DNA of 64,000 nucleotides from Bradyrhizobium sp. CB82 (GTDB lineage Bacteria; Pseudomonadota; Alphaproteobacteria; Rhizobiales; Xanthobacteraceae). A model generated the notes under the pieces. The model made no database searches. It was not told where the DNA came from and saw only the letters and a program-made list of their open reading frames with translations. Below, piece after piece: positions 45,144 to 55,849 of the stretch. The stretch spans positions 248,001 to 312,000 of the forward strand of contig NZ_CP121651.1 in assembly GCF_029714405.1 (NCBI RefSeq). The letters are read 5' to 3'. The translations under genes and the position numbers were made by a program. Numbering within the stretch: the first letter of the stretch is position 1; the number at the start of each line of letters is the position of its first letter.

Positions 45144-46007
45144 TTACGTAGCTCGACTAGAATGTCCGTTCGCAAGGCTGAGCAGGGCGCCGACGCGTTC
45201 CGAGGTTGCGGGATGGCTGCGAAGGAGACGCGTTGGACCATCCTCGCACGCAGTCGCCGACAGGACCGCGTGGTGGCGTTCCAGCTTGTCGAGCGCGGCG
45301 ATTAACGCTCGCGAATCTCCGGTCAATTCAAGCGCGGTGGCATCGGCATCCAGTTCGCGGGTACGTGACAGCGCCAAACGAAGCAAGTGGGCGATCGAAG
45401 GTGCGGCGCGCAGCAGTGCAGCCAGCGGCCGACTGTTCGGCGCGCCACTGGGCTGCGCGCGCAACAACGCGAGACCCGTAAACGAGGTCAATTCAATCGA
45501 GCGATGCAGTGCTGCCGCCCAGCTCATCGTCCAGGCATCATTGTTGAGGATGTGGGCGACCTCATGAGCCAAGATGCCGGCGATCTCGTCGCGAGTCATG
45601 CGACGGAGTAGGCCCTCGGTTAATATGATGGCGGCGCCCTCCGGACCACCCAGCGCGTAGGCGTTCATGTCGCCGGGACCTGGAAGGCAATAGATATCGG
45701 GCAATCGAGACAAGCGGGCTCGGTTGCAGACGTCTATCAGTATACTAAACAATTCCGGCAGTTCGGCAGGACCCAGCAGCCGGACGCCGAACCATCGAAA
45801 CATGGTCTCGTGCGAGATCGCAGAACCGTTCGGTCCCGGCGCGCTTAGAGCCAGCGCCTGGTGAACTCCCTCAATTCCACCAACGATCCAGCCGCATACC
45901 GCGAGCAACAATGTCATCGCCGCGATCGCCAATCCAGATGATCGATGGTTCGCTGCTTGATGGCGGCTCCGTCCCCACGCGAACGTGGTACCGCGAATGA
46001 ATCGCAT
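45144..46007 (-). CDS. membrane-anchored M48 family metalloprotease (HtpX-like)
   Basis: 287 residues from the ATG at 46007 (MRFIRGTTFAWGRS); an open frame extends 59 residues further upstream without homology and GGGAGAG supports the internal start. One transmembrane helix at about 25-45. Zinc site HEVAH at about 148-152 within LAHEVAHILNNDAW, and the third ligand Glu at about 219 in RTRELDADATAL. The usual second pair of HtpX helices near residues 160-200 is present but short. It should degrade misfolded membrane or periplasmic proteins. Monocistronic. Confidence 0.88.
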   Translation of the reverse strand: MRFIRGTTFAWGRSRHQAANHRSSGLAIAAMTLLLAVCGWIVGGIEGVHQALALSAPGPNGSAISHETMFRWFGVRLLGPAELPELFSILIDVCNRARLSRLPDIYCLPGPGDMNAYALGGPEGAAIILTEGLLRRMTRDEIAGILAHEVAHILNNDAWTMSWAAALHRSIELTSFTGLALLRAQPSGAPNSRPLAALLRAAPSIAHLLRLALSRTRELDADATALELTGDSRALIAALDKLERHHAVLSATACEDGPTRLLRSHPATSERVGALLSLANGHSSRAT

Positions 46008-46213
46008 CGCTGCACGCTCTCCCTTGCCGTTCGCTCGAGCTTCGCAAGAACCCCGCAAGGAGGATGTCGTCGGGCATGGTCCGCCTCGCGCATGATTAGT
46101 TACGGAGGCTCCGCGTCTGGTTATGTGTCGGCGATCACACTTTGTTCGATTGGAAGCGACCGCCCCGCACGACATCAGTCGCATTGGCTATCTCGACCAG
46201 CTTGCGCGCGGCG

Positions 46214-46940
46214 TCATGGGGGTCGGCGAAAGGGGCGAGGTTCATAAAGTTCATGCGGCGAGGGTACCCTCGCCGCAGCCGCCGATTTGGCTTGCTCGGC
46301 CTGTTTCGCACCCATGGCTGCTAGTCGGGCTTCCTCTTCTTCGGCCAAGAGAGCCTTCTCGGCTGCCACTGCGCGCGCTTCTTCTGCTGCTATCTTATTA
46401 AGTTGTGTCTTTGCGAGGTCGGTGTAGAACCCCTCAGGATACTGCCCGAGGAATGCGTTCTAGCCTTCGCGGGTGCTGAGCTGTAGGCGCAAGCTCGTAA
46501 TCGCGGCGAATGTTGTCTTGAGGGTTTGGCTGCGGGCTTCTTGCGGCCGGATCCGCGACGATGGTTTTGCAGCGGCAACCAGTGGGAAGTCGTCGCCGCC
46601 GAGCGAGCCGTAGACATAAGGCTCCTGCTTGTTGTGGGTGGCTTTCAACGCGTCGTCACGGACGTATCCAAACGTCTTCCTGAGATCGAGACCCCGCGTG
46701 GCGCAAGGTCTTGCGCATTTCGCTGACGGTTAGATCCAATTTTGTCGTGACCGCGTCAAAGTCCGCATTCCTAAATGTATCGGTGACCAGTAAGGCGTCG
46801 TTCACCGGGTTGGTTAGTCTCGGGACGTTCCTGTAGGCTGAATCGCCGATGATTAACGCGACACGCTTCTCGGCGAAGGCAGACCCGCAACCGAGCCAAG
46901 TGGCGAGAAGCATAAATGCAAGTGTCCGAAACATGCCCAT
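46214..46940 (-). pseudogene. caspase-like (C14) protein, catalytic core deleted
   Basis: Starts MGMFRTLAFMLLATWLGCGS and EKRVALIIGDSAYRNVPRL, the N-terminal strand of the caspase-like fold. After EMRKTLRHAG the sequence jumps to GLDLRKTFGYVRDDALKATH and EPYVYGSLGGDD, skipping the His and Cys catalytic region of about 100 residues. Further down a TAG replaces Trp in REG-W-NAFLGQYPEGFY and the Ala/Glu-rich coiled coil (IAAEEARAVAAEKALLAEEE) is shortened. It is a decayed paralogue of the gene at 62559-64000. Confidence 0.78.
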
Positions 46941-47179
46941 GCGGCCCTCGGACGAGTAGTTCGTTGAGACTACCTCAAGGTATTGCGGGGCAATAGATCT
47001 CCTCTGTGAGGCTAGCGTGCTGGAATGCGAACGTGTCGGGCAGGGATGGCGTCATCAGCCAGTACCGGACGAGGCGCTCAACACCGTGATGCGCAGTGCC
47101 ATGGGAAACACACGCGTTGCCTTTACCGCCGGCGAACGCTCTTCGGTCACTCGCTATCGGCGTGCGCGCGAGCGGAACT

Positions 47180-47262
47180 TCTGACCCTCGCTCCGCATAC
47201 TCCCATACCTCGTAACCGAGCGGACGCCGACTGAGTAAGGCGATTAATTCGCGTCGCCTCAT
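47180..47262 (-). pseudogene. N-terminal remnant of an ABC_sub_bind gene
   Basis: MRRRELIALLSRRPLGYEVW matches the start of Tat-type ABC_sub_bind signal peptides (MRRRELIALL), but the hydrophobic part and the mature protein are lost after about 15 residues. It lies upstream of, and in the same orientation as, the intact paralogue at 47496-48482. Confidence 0.4.
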
Positions 47263-47495
47263 GGATTGGCCCCTCGATTTGGAAGAACCAGAGTCTTCTA
47301 TCACACCGTTGCGAGGGAGCAGGGCGGCAAAGCAAATCGTCCGCCGGAAATGACGCGATGGTCCACGAGCGTTGCCCTTTGCAACACTCGCTGTCCGTCA
47401 ACTTCCGCTATGCCCTGTTCGCTCAGGGGTCTTGCGGCGGCGCAATATGTCGCGAAGGTGCCATTAAGACCAAAGTGCAACGCAGCAAATACAAA

Positions 47496-48482
47496 CTATT
47501 CGATCACTTCGTCGGCGCGAGCAATCACTGAAGTAGGCACGGTTATGCCCAACGACTTAGCTGTCTTGAGATTGATGCTGAGGTGGAAACGCGTAGGTTG
47601 CTCGAATGGTAGGTCCGCGGGGTTGGCTCCCTTCAAAATGCGATCAATCAAAGAGGTCGCGCGATCGTAGATTTCATCCAGGTCTGGGCTATAGGACGAC
47701 AAGCCGCCTTCGCGCACATAGTGTGCCCGCTCGTAGGTGGCAGGCAGCCGATGTTCATCGACAAATTCGTAGACGCGTCGGCGATTCAGGAGAGTGAGCG
47801 CATCCGAGACCAAGAGAATTGCATCCGGTGGATCGCGTACCATGCTCGCGAAAGCTTCGTCAAAATCGTCCGGCTCAAGGACGGCGAGTGGTTGCACCCG
47901 AGCCCCAATTGCCCGCGCGGCATCTGCCGCCCCCTGGTATCGCAGCGTCATGCCCAGATCGCGTGCGTTCCAGAGCATTGCGACGGTACGCACCAAAGGC
48001 ACCATGTCTTTGATCAGTTCGAGACGCTTGGGAGCAAGTTCGATGGCCATATCAGAGACGCCAGTTACGTTGCCGCCTGGCCGTGACAGGTTTTTGACCA
48101 ACCCCGTTTCAACGGGACCTCCGCCCACTTCGGTCGATACGATTGGAATGGTTGTCGTGGCGTTTTTGGCGGCCAGGGCTGCCGGAAAGCTGAAGGTAAG
48201 GATCACGTCTACGTTGCTCGCCACGAGATCCTTGGCAAGCTGTGGCAGCTGTTCAGAGTAGATCCCGCTGGCACGAATTTCGAGCGCCATATTGCGATCG
48301 GGTATGTAGCCGTGGCTCGCTAAAGCACTGAGCATCGCATCAAAAATGCTTTTCTCGTCGACGGGTTCATCGGTACTGAGGATCCCAATGCGATACACCT
48401 TTGACGCAGTCTGAGCGACGCCCTCAAACGGCCATGCCGTGATGATGCTCACAATGGACGCAATGAATTCCCGCCGCCGCAT
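47496..48482 (-). CDS. ABC_sub_bind periplasmic binding protein, Tat-type signal
   Basis: 328 residues from the ATG at 48482 (MRRREFIASIVSIITAWPFE), a twin-arginine signal with RRREFI; an upstream start adds 12 residues. Family features: VYRIGILSTDEPVDEKSIFD, IVSTEVGGGPVETGLVKNLS, RPGGNVTGVSDMAIELAPKR and the C-terminal INLKTAKSLGITVPTSVIAR plus ADEVIE. It is complete and, like the other copies, has no membrane partner nearby. It is the third family member in 10 kb. Confidence 0.88.
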   Translation of the reverse strand: MRRREFIASIVSIITAWPFEGVAQTASKVYRIGILSTDEPVDEKSIFDAMLSALASHGYIPDRNMALEIRASGIYSEQLPQLAKDLVASNVDVILTFSFPAALAAKNATTTIPIVSTEVGGGPVETGLVKNLSRPGGNVTGVSDMAIELAPKRLELIKDMVPLVRTVAMLWNARDLGMTLRYQGAADAARAIGARVQPLAVLEPDDFDEAFASMVRDPPDAILLVSDALTLLNRRRVYEFVDEHRLPATYERAHYVREGGLSSYSPDLDEIYDRATSLIDRILKGANPADLPFEQPTRFHLSINLKTAKSLGITVPTSVIARADEVIE

Positions 48483-48514
48483 GGGATTTCCGCCCGACCA
48501 AGGGCTACACCCTA

Positions 48515-48721
48515 TCACATTACAGAACGAGGGTTGTGTTGTGCATCACAGCAAAATTGCGCGGCCGCGGAGCCGCACATCTTCGAGCGCTCCAACATGA
48601 CCTCCCGCTCGAACTGAGCAACGGAGCTAAGCACGTTCAGCAATCCTTCAACGCCGCCAGCATCGCTTCTCGCGGTTGATCCGATGCATTCGAGCCCTGC
48701 TTCTGCCGCGTCGCCTGTCAT
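48515..48721 (-). pseudogene. serine resolvase/invertase remnant
   Basis: The minus frame contains LLNVLSSVAQFEREVMLERS, the conserved helix-E segment of serine resolvases (usually LNVLGSVAQFEREIMLER). Upstream only about 20 residues and downstream none of the DNA-binding domain remain. The catalytic serine region is absent, so this is a short relic. Confidence 0.55.
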
Positions 48722-49084
48722 TCGGCCCTTTAATTGCGGTTTGTTGTCAAGCTTTCCTTTTTGAACTCGCCAACGGCACGGCGGTAGCGCTCGTGCCGTT
48801 GGAGCCGGTCGGGGTTGCGGAGACGGCGCGAGCGCGGCTGAGATATGATGGTTAGTCAGGCATTGGACCGATCTATAGTTGAACCTTTGATGCCATCGCT
48901 GGGGTCATGGTCCTTTCCGAGGTCGCATAGCGCCTCATGATGATGTCCGGGTCGGGCGCCTCAACCTATGCAGCGGAGTGCAGACAAGCCGCCAACAGCC
49001 GAATGACCGAGGTCGCCACAACCACCGTCCCAGCGGGACATCGCCGGCCGGTCGAGAACCGGGCCAGAAACTTGCAAAAAAGGA
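48722..49084. other. intergenic, no gene seen
   Basis: Includes a CGGCACGG...CCGTGCCG-like inverted pair around 48773-48800 and the likely left end of the downstream IS110 element. No convincing coding sequence. Confidence 0.35.
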
Positions 49085-50107
49085 TCACACCTCTTTGGGC
49101 TGCCCCCAGTCGAATGATGTACCGTCGACCCAGATGCAGTGCAGAACAACGGCAATCTTGCGCTCGATGGCGACCTTTGCCTTCCTCATGCCAATCCGCT
49201 TGGCAAGCTTCATTCCCCAGGCCTTGAGGGAGGACCATTTCTTCGTTCGATAAAGCAGAACAGTCGCTGCCTCGAACAGATACGTTCGGAGGAGCCTGTC
49301 GCCCCAGCGTGATATCTTGCCATTGATGTCCGTTTCGCCAGATTGGTTGCGCCGAGGTGTAAGACCCAGATAGGCGCCAGCGGTCGATCGGAAGCGGGAC
49401 GGGTCATCGATGGTGTGGCGGAACGTCAACGCCGTCACCACGCCGACACCAGGAACCGTCATCAGACGACGCGTCGTCTCATCCGACTTCGCCAACTGGC
49501 GGACCTCGTTGTCGAACTTGCTTTGTTGCTTGCAGATCTGCTCATGGATCGACAGAAGCGGCGCGATCACACCGAGGAGCTGATGATCTTCGCCCAGTAG
49601 CTCACGGACCTGATTGCGAAACTGCAGTCCGATCGCGCGCGGGAACAGCAAGCCGTATTCTTTGATCAGACTGCGGACCTGGTTCTCGATATCACGACGG
49701 ATGGCGAGGAGCCGGGATCTCGCGACGAGTATCGCGCGGATCTTCTGACTTTCCTCGCTCTTGACTTTGACTTCTCGATACCAGCCAACCCGCACCAGTT
49801 CTGCCAGACCTCGGGCATCATTCTGATCGCTTTTGTTCATGCGTACGGACAAAGCCGCGTGGGCATGCCGCGCGTCGATGCAAACCACCGGAAGATCAAC
49901 CCTACGAAGTTCATGCCACAGCCAACTCGCCATCGCTCCGGTCTCAAATCCGATGCGCTCCGCATGCGGCGCACGCTTGCGAAGCAGCGCAGTGAGCGAT
50001 CCCGGATCAGACTTGGCCTTTCCCTCGAACACGACCTCACCCACTTCATTGACCACGCATACTGACGTTTCTTTTTGCGAGACATCCAGCCCAACATATT
50101 GCTTCAT
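49085..50107 (-). CDS. IS110 family transposase (intact, IS1111-like group)
   Basis: 340 residues from the ATG at 50107 ([20 protein letters not shown]); GGAGGGGG lies just upstream. DEDD motif: D in GLDVSQKE, E in [12 protein letters not shown] and D in [20 protein letters not shown]-terminal domain [20 protein letters not shown] and [20 protein letters not shown] with the catalytic Ser. No frameshift, so it is potentially active and could act on other elements in trans only if their ends match. It differs from the other IS110 lineages here. Confidence 0.9.
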   Translation of the reverse strand: MKQYVGLDVSQKETSVCVVNEVGEVVFEGKAKSDPGSLTALLRKRAPHAERIGFETGAMASWLWHELRRVDLPVVCIDARHAHAALSVRMNKSDQNDARGLAELVRVGWYREVKVKSEESQKIRAILVARSRLLAIRRDIENQVRSLIKEYGLLFPRAIGLQFRNQVRELLGEDHQLLGVIAPLLSIHEQICKQQSKFDNEVRQLAKSDETTRRLMTVPGVGVVTALTFRHTIDDPSRFRSTAGAYLGLTPRRNQSGETDINGKISRWGDRLLRTYLFEAATVLLYRTKKWSSLKAWGMKLAKRIGMRKAKVAIERKIAVVLHCIWVDGTSFDWGQPKEV

Positions 50108-50239
50108 AGCCCCCTCCGATTCGTGAGATTGCAGGACGTATGGAAGATAGCGGACCTTTCGTGCCGCGGGCGCCGGCCGCAATTACGTCATCGTATGCAA
50201 TATTGACCTCCCGTATTGCCACATCTGCGGATGTTACCC

Positions 50240-50430
50240 TGATGCGCCATTGCCGATGATGATCCAATGTCGATTGATCGGCAGCGCCATTACACCGTCG
50301 GCGGGCAGGAAACGTCCGTCACTCAGCGACACCCCGCACACCCGGCCATCCGCCTGCGCCTCAACAGATGCAGCGAAGCTGTTCAGGAATATCGAAACCC
50401 CATGCTCGCTATGAATCGCTTGCACGTCGA
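50240..50430 (-). pseudogene. FAD-dependent ferredoxin reductase fragment
   Basis: The minus frame reads HSEHGVSIFLNSFAASVEAQ, then GRVCGVSLSDGRFLPADGVM. This matches the central NAD/FAD-domain strands of rubredoxin/ferredoxin reductases (HxxxGVxxxLN, VxLSDGRxLPAD). Nothing on either side continues the family, so it is an isolated 60-residue relic. Confidence 0.5.
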
Positions 50431-50639
50431 CATCTGAGGTGAGATGGCCCGTGCCATCAATCGTCCGGCGCTCTCGATGACTTGTCGCACGTTCCGTACC
50501 GGCCGCCGGCACAGGCCTCTTGCCGGAAGCCGCATTGGGCCGGGCGTAGTGCGTGCTCGCCGTTTCGTCGCTTCCGTGCCCGGAGAGCGCGGCGATGATG
50601 GCCAGCGCATCCAGTCGTTCGGCCGCGCTCTGACGTTTG

Positions 50640-51283
50640 TGCAGATAGAACGCCTTCGAGGTGGCGCCTTGAGCAGTCCCTGAAAGGTCCGCTTCTCTTC
50701 GGTACCGTCCACGAAGGCGAAGGAACCGGTCCGGCGATTAAGCAGCAGTGCGACGTCGATGCCGGGCACGATGTCCCGGGTCAGTTCGATCAGCTCGCGC
50801 GCCTGAGCCATCCGGTCGGTCAGGCTGTTCGTCATCACCACGCTGAGACCGCGCATGCCCAGCTCCGAGAGCTGAGCGTCGAACTGCGTGGCCGCGAAAA
50901 TCTGGGCACGCAGCTGGGAAAGGCCACCGCCCAGTCGATAACGATCACCGGATATGCCTCGTCGAGAGCTACCTCCTCCATGATCTCGAAGACCGGCCGA
51001 AGCACGGCCGCTTCTGCACCGGCAAGGCGGGCCGCCGCCGCGAAATTCTCCGTATCGATGTGGATGACGTCGCCCGACTGTCGCGACCGGGCTGCTTTGG
51101 ACTCGATGCGGATGAATCTGATCGGGATGCCGAACTGGGCGAGCAGCTGCTTCGTGAATTCCGCCATCGTCGACTTGCCGACATGGCGACCGAAACGAAC
51201 TCGATGAAGCGATATGCGGGAACGAACTCGGTGACGGGCCCGGTCGAAGTCTCGGGGGCGGTGATAGCGACGGTGTCGGTCAT
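50640..51283 (-). pseudogene. StbB/ParA-like P-loop ATPase, frameshifted
   Basis: The protein starts MTDTVAITAPETSTGPVTEF at 51283. After a frame change near 51195 the Walker A reads GRHVGKSTMAEFTKQLLAQF, then IRFIRIESKAARSRQSGDVI and VALDEAYPVIVIDW (Walker B-like). A second frame change near 50945 leads to MRGLSVVMTNSLTDRMAQAR and IVPGIDVALLLNRRTGSFAF. This order resembles plasmid StbB-type or ParA-like ATPases. Its ATG follows directly on the upstream gene's TAA, so the two formed an operon. Confidence 0.6.
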
Positions 51284-51862
51284 TTAGTCCTTCATGGCGC
51301 GAGCGAGAAAGTCGATCTGCCGCTCTCTGTGGGCGGAGCGGCGGTTTTCGGTGGCCTCATGGCCCGAAGAGGAAATCTGCGTGCCAAACACCAGATCGAC
51401 CTCATTCGGCGCGGCAGTCCGCGGCGGCGACGCAGCCTCGTTCACAAGGGCGAGGTCGGGCTCCGGATTGCCTGCATCGGCAGACCGGCGAGGGAAGCTC
51501 GAGGCCGGGGAAGGGGTGGCGGCTCGAGCAGGAGGCGCGGTCCGGGCGCGGGACTTGGAGGAGCGGGAGCTGACTTTGGACCTGGCCCGAGACCGGCTGA
51601 TCGAAGACGACAGCGTGGCGGCGGTCAGTGCCGCGCCGTCCGGCCCGGTGATGCCGCAAAGGCCGAGCACCTCGACCAGGTCGGCGTGGGTGGCGTGGTA
51701 ATCGCGCCGAAGCCGGAGCAGCAACGCCAGGTGCTCGTCGACAATCTGCTGGGTCTGAGCGCGTCGGAACGGACCGCGGCCGGCCTCTCTGATCTCATCG
51801 AGCTCTTTCCGGATGTCCGGAGGCAGGGCGTCGATGCATTCCTGGAGCTCAAGCGCGGTCAT
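51284..51862 (-). CDS. hypothetical protein preceding the StbB-like gene
   Basis: 192 residues from the ATG at 51862 (MTALELQECIDALPPDIRKE). The N-terminal third is helical and acidic/basic (LALLLRLRRDYHATHADLVE and VLGLCGITGPDG), possibly a DNA-binding or adaptor domain; the rest is Ser/Arg/Pro/Ala-rich and disordered. Its TAA is directly followed by the ATG of the P-loop gene (TAAATG). In plasmids such pairs serve partition or conjugation, which suggests a plasmid or conjugative-element origin. No family recognised. Confidence 0.5.
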   Translation of the reverse strand: MTALELQECIDALPPDIRKELDEIREAGRGPFRRAQTQQIVDEHLALLLRLRRDYHATHADLVEVLGLCGITGPDGAALTAATLSSSISRSRARSKVSSRSSKSRARTAPPARAATPSPASSFPRRSADAGNPEPDLALVNEAASPPRTAAPNEVDLVFGTQISSSGHEATENRRSAHRERQIDFLARAMKD

Positions 51863-51895
51863 GACCTGACCTCGCCGATACGGCCTGCCACCCAT

Positions 51896-52330
51896 GCAAG
51901 GCTGGGTGACAAGGGCGCCGGCACTCGTTATTCACTTTTGCACGCAACCTGCACGCAGGGTTGCTCGAGACCCTTTTTTCGCGAGTCTCGGGTCGTGGTG
52001 AGTGGTGCTAAGTTGTTGAAGGTGGGAGAAGTGGTGATCTGGCCGGTACGTTCGGGAGGCAGGGAACGCCCTCGGTCAGATCGCCACCCGAACGGAATGT
52101 CGGTATCGGCGGTTGCGCCTCCCCGCAACCCTTAAGCTTAAGCCCTTGGAATCTTGGAGATTTCAAGGGCTTTTGCATTCTGGCACCTTGGAACCCGCAA
52201 CCAAATGAATTTGGCAAGGCGCTATTGAGTGCTTTGTCACCGTAATGCGGATCAAGACGCTTGATCTCCAGATCGCGCAAGATTGCCTTGTCTTATGGAC
52301 GTTCAGCTAACCAATTCTGCCTTGCGACTT
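51896..52330. other. intergenic with inverted repeats, no gene seen
   Basis: Short frames only. A CTTAAGCTTAAG palindrome at 52131-52141 lies beside TTGGAATCTTGGAGATTTCAAGG, and an AACCCTT/AAGGGTT-like structure occurs near there. This may be the upstream region of the 51.3-51.9 kb gene pair. I cannot assign a gene. Confidence 0.3.
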
Positions 52331-52620
52331 TCGGGTCCATCCATCGCCGCTTTCATGGACGGCTGGGAACATGCCCTCGTTGATGACGTCCAATAATGCC
52401 TTGGATTTGCTTCTCCACCTTGGTCAGTTCTGACCGCCAAGCTTCATCGTTCGAACGTCGTTCGCGATTAAGCCGATTGGTCCGATTGGTCTCTTCTGCA
52501 TAGGCGCGCATCGCCTCGGCAACCATTGGCGATCGCAGCAAGCGATTGCAGCGTGCCATTACGCGCGACAATCGTCGTCGTCGTCTTGCTGACTTTGATA
52601 CCTAGTTCGTCCACGGAAAC
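52330..52620 (-). pseudogene. large serine recombinase, C-terminal remnant
   Basis: The minus strand reads SPMVAEAMRAYAEETNRTNR, ERRSNDEAWRSELTKVEKQI and, after a frame change, VINEGMFPAVHES. This is the C-terminal coiled coil of large serine recombinases, where Glu/Lys/Ile-rich EKQI precedes an I-x-A-I-x-x-GM turn. No catalytic domain nearby, so it is a remnant. Confidence 0.55.
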
Positions 52621-52699
52621 GGTTTGCGCGGTCGGCGAACGTCGCGTCGAAAAGCGACATCGCCTCCGTGAATTGGCACCACAATGCCGGTGTGAACGG

Positions 52700-53240
52700 T
52701 GAGTCTCTCGATTGCGATGACCCGGCTGCTCAGCAAGGGAATGCATGCGACCGCAAGCCAGCGGTTCTCTTCCGCCTTCGCGATGGCGTCGATCGCTTCT
52801 TAACGGCGAGAAGGCCCGTGCGTGCACCCTCTATGGCGGCCTCCTCGCAGAGCGCGATGACAGCCCGCTCAGCGCCTCCGATCACGAAAAGAAGGTCCGG
52901 ATTCTTGATCGCGATCTCGCAGCGGTGTTTGGCAAGCAGCGGTTCGAGCGCGACCTGGTCTAGCCCGCGAACATGGCCCAGGCGGCTATCGAGGCCTGCC
53001 GCGTCTTGCATCAAGCGGGCGCGAATATCCGTGAGCCGCAAGGCCTTGTCGGCGGTCCAGATCCCAGCGATGCTCCAGGCCGCCATCTCCCCGACGCTGT
53101 AGCCGGTGACGACGGTTTGTGTGCGGCCTGCTGTCAGCAGCCGCAATTCGGTGGTGACGCCGGTGTAGAGGCTGAGCGCCCCCCTCCTCCCAATCGGGCG
53201 CAAAGGCAACCCCGATGCTGTAGCTCAGGCGCTGTTTGAA
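52700..53240 (-). pseudogene. acyltransferase-domain (MdcH/FabD-like) remnant
   Basis: The minus frame 52730-53209 contains TVVTGYSVGEMAAWSIAGIW, the nucleophile elbow of malonyl/acyl transferases (G-x-S-x-G; GYSVGE is typical of malonate-decarboxylase MdcH), followed by RLTDIRARLMQDAAGLDSRL and KNPDLLFVIGGAERAVIAL. Upstream residues shift frame near 53180, and after AAIEGARTGLLAV the frame changes again and the C-terminal half is lost. No other malonate decarboxylase genes are near. Confidence 0.6.
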
Positions 53241-53264
53241 GCTGTCGGTGTAGATCCTTTGCCA

Positions 53265-54653
<1,389 letters not shown>

Positions 54654-54855
54654 CTATGGCTCCGACAGCGGCGCTAAAGCGAACATCACTTGTGGTCCGG
54701 GTTGGGCACATCGGAGACATTATAGAAATGAATAGGCCGCCAACCGGGGCGGTCTTATCCCGTTGGGAAACGGCTCCTGCGTCTTGCAGCCGGCGAATGT
54801 GCCAGGCCGCGGATTGTCTTTGAGCACTTGGACAGATCGCCGCGTGCTAGTGGTA

Positions 54856-55074
54856 TCAGTGTTTCACGGGAGCAGCAGGACTTGGCGTCGGTACGCTGGC
54901 CTTGGGGTCAATGCCGCAGCGCTTTACTTGGTAGTCAACCCAGGCCAAGTGGAGCACTTTGGCGGCGGCATCGGCTTTGTACTGAGCCCTGCACTCCTGC
55001 ATGGTCAGGGCGTGGGCGGATGTGCCGAACACGCTGATCGCGGCAACGATAACGAGACGCTTAAACAAGACCAT
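54856..55074 (-). CDS. small exported PsiF-like protein
   Basis: 72 residues with a Sec signal peptide (FKRLVIVAAISVFGTSAHA, cut near 22). The mature part LTMQECRAQYKADAAAKVLH and LAWVDYQVKRCGIDPKAS has the Met-x-x-Cys...Trp...Cys pattern of short PsiF-like periplasmic proteins, with two Cys that can pair. A Pro/Ala-rich tail follows. GGAGATTTTCC precedes the ATG. Function unknown; phosphate-starvation induction is known only for the E. coli namesake. Confidence 0.65.
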   Translation of the reverse strand: MVLFKRLVIVAAISVFGTSAHALTMQECRAQYKADAAAKVLHLAWVDYQVKRCGIDPKASVPTPSPAAPVKH

Positions 55075-55849
55075 GGAAAATCTCCTTTCTTGCGAAGCTT
55101 ACCGCTAGACACCGGCAAACTGAAGCGCAGACCGTCCACCCGCTCTGGCAGCATGCTGACGGGAGGATGGCCGCGTCCGCTCAGGGTCAGAGCACAAAGT
55201 CGCTGCGCTCCAGCCCGCTACGCGGGAGCAGGAGCCGAGAGGCCGGTAGCCGGCTGAGAGGACAGCAAGAGCGGGGTGGCAAGGTCAACACGATCAACCA
55301 GCCTAGTGTTGGCGTGCAACACATGATCGCGCGCGGGTCAGCATCTTCATGCGGCCAGCCACATCATCGGCCGCACCGACAACGCAATGATAGAAAATTG
55401 CCTTGACGAAAGCGCCAACCAGTTTGCTTGAATGTGCCGTCTATATTTCGGCTTCGCAAGAAATTGATACACGCCATGTCGCGGGACATCGATCGAGCGA
55501 TTAATCGCGCAGTGGTTGTCGGATGTGTTATTTCTGCCACGCGCAACTATTTGAAATTACACATGTCGCGAACATTAAAAGTACTCTTGTGCAACCCTCA
55601 TGCCGAAACGCGGAAGTTGTGGAAGCGTTCTGGGCTCTCCTTTCACCGACATGAGTAGTTTTGCAGCCTGAAGATCGGCACGACTGATCCGAGGGGAGCT
55701 TGCCATCGGGGCGCAGAAGTCACGCCACAGCCTTGTATTCGGTCGATCCGTGTGGGGATCGCAACCACGATGCAGTCATACGCATCATCGGCGAAGCTCC
55801 GGGGCGGCGGGCCCATTCTGCACAGCGGCATTTGAAGCCATGGTTTTAG
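55075..55849. other. repeat-bearing intergenic region, no intact gene
   Basis: Holds the second copy of the 75-bp repeat (55191-55265) and short open frames on both strands, none with a recognisable domain. GC drops in the 55400-55660 stretch compared with the IS110 copy that follows, which suggests foreign DNA. Confidence 0.35.
55191..55265 (+). repeat. 75-bp dispersed repeat, copy B
   Basis: Matches 42619-42693 with about four differences, same orientation. Here no recombinase gene follows; instead 0.6 kb of relic DNA and then IS110 copy 2. The two sites share the order repeat, then IS110, which hints at a common older arrangement. Confidence 0.8.

Noticed and set aside
48515..52620. One serine recombinase split into two remnants (48.5 and 52.3 kb)
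   Set aside because: On the minus strand the C-terminal piece lies upstream of the catalytic piece, the wrong order for a simple split; treated as separate relics.
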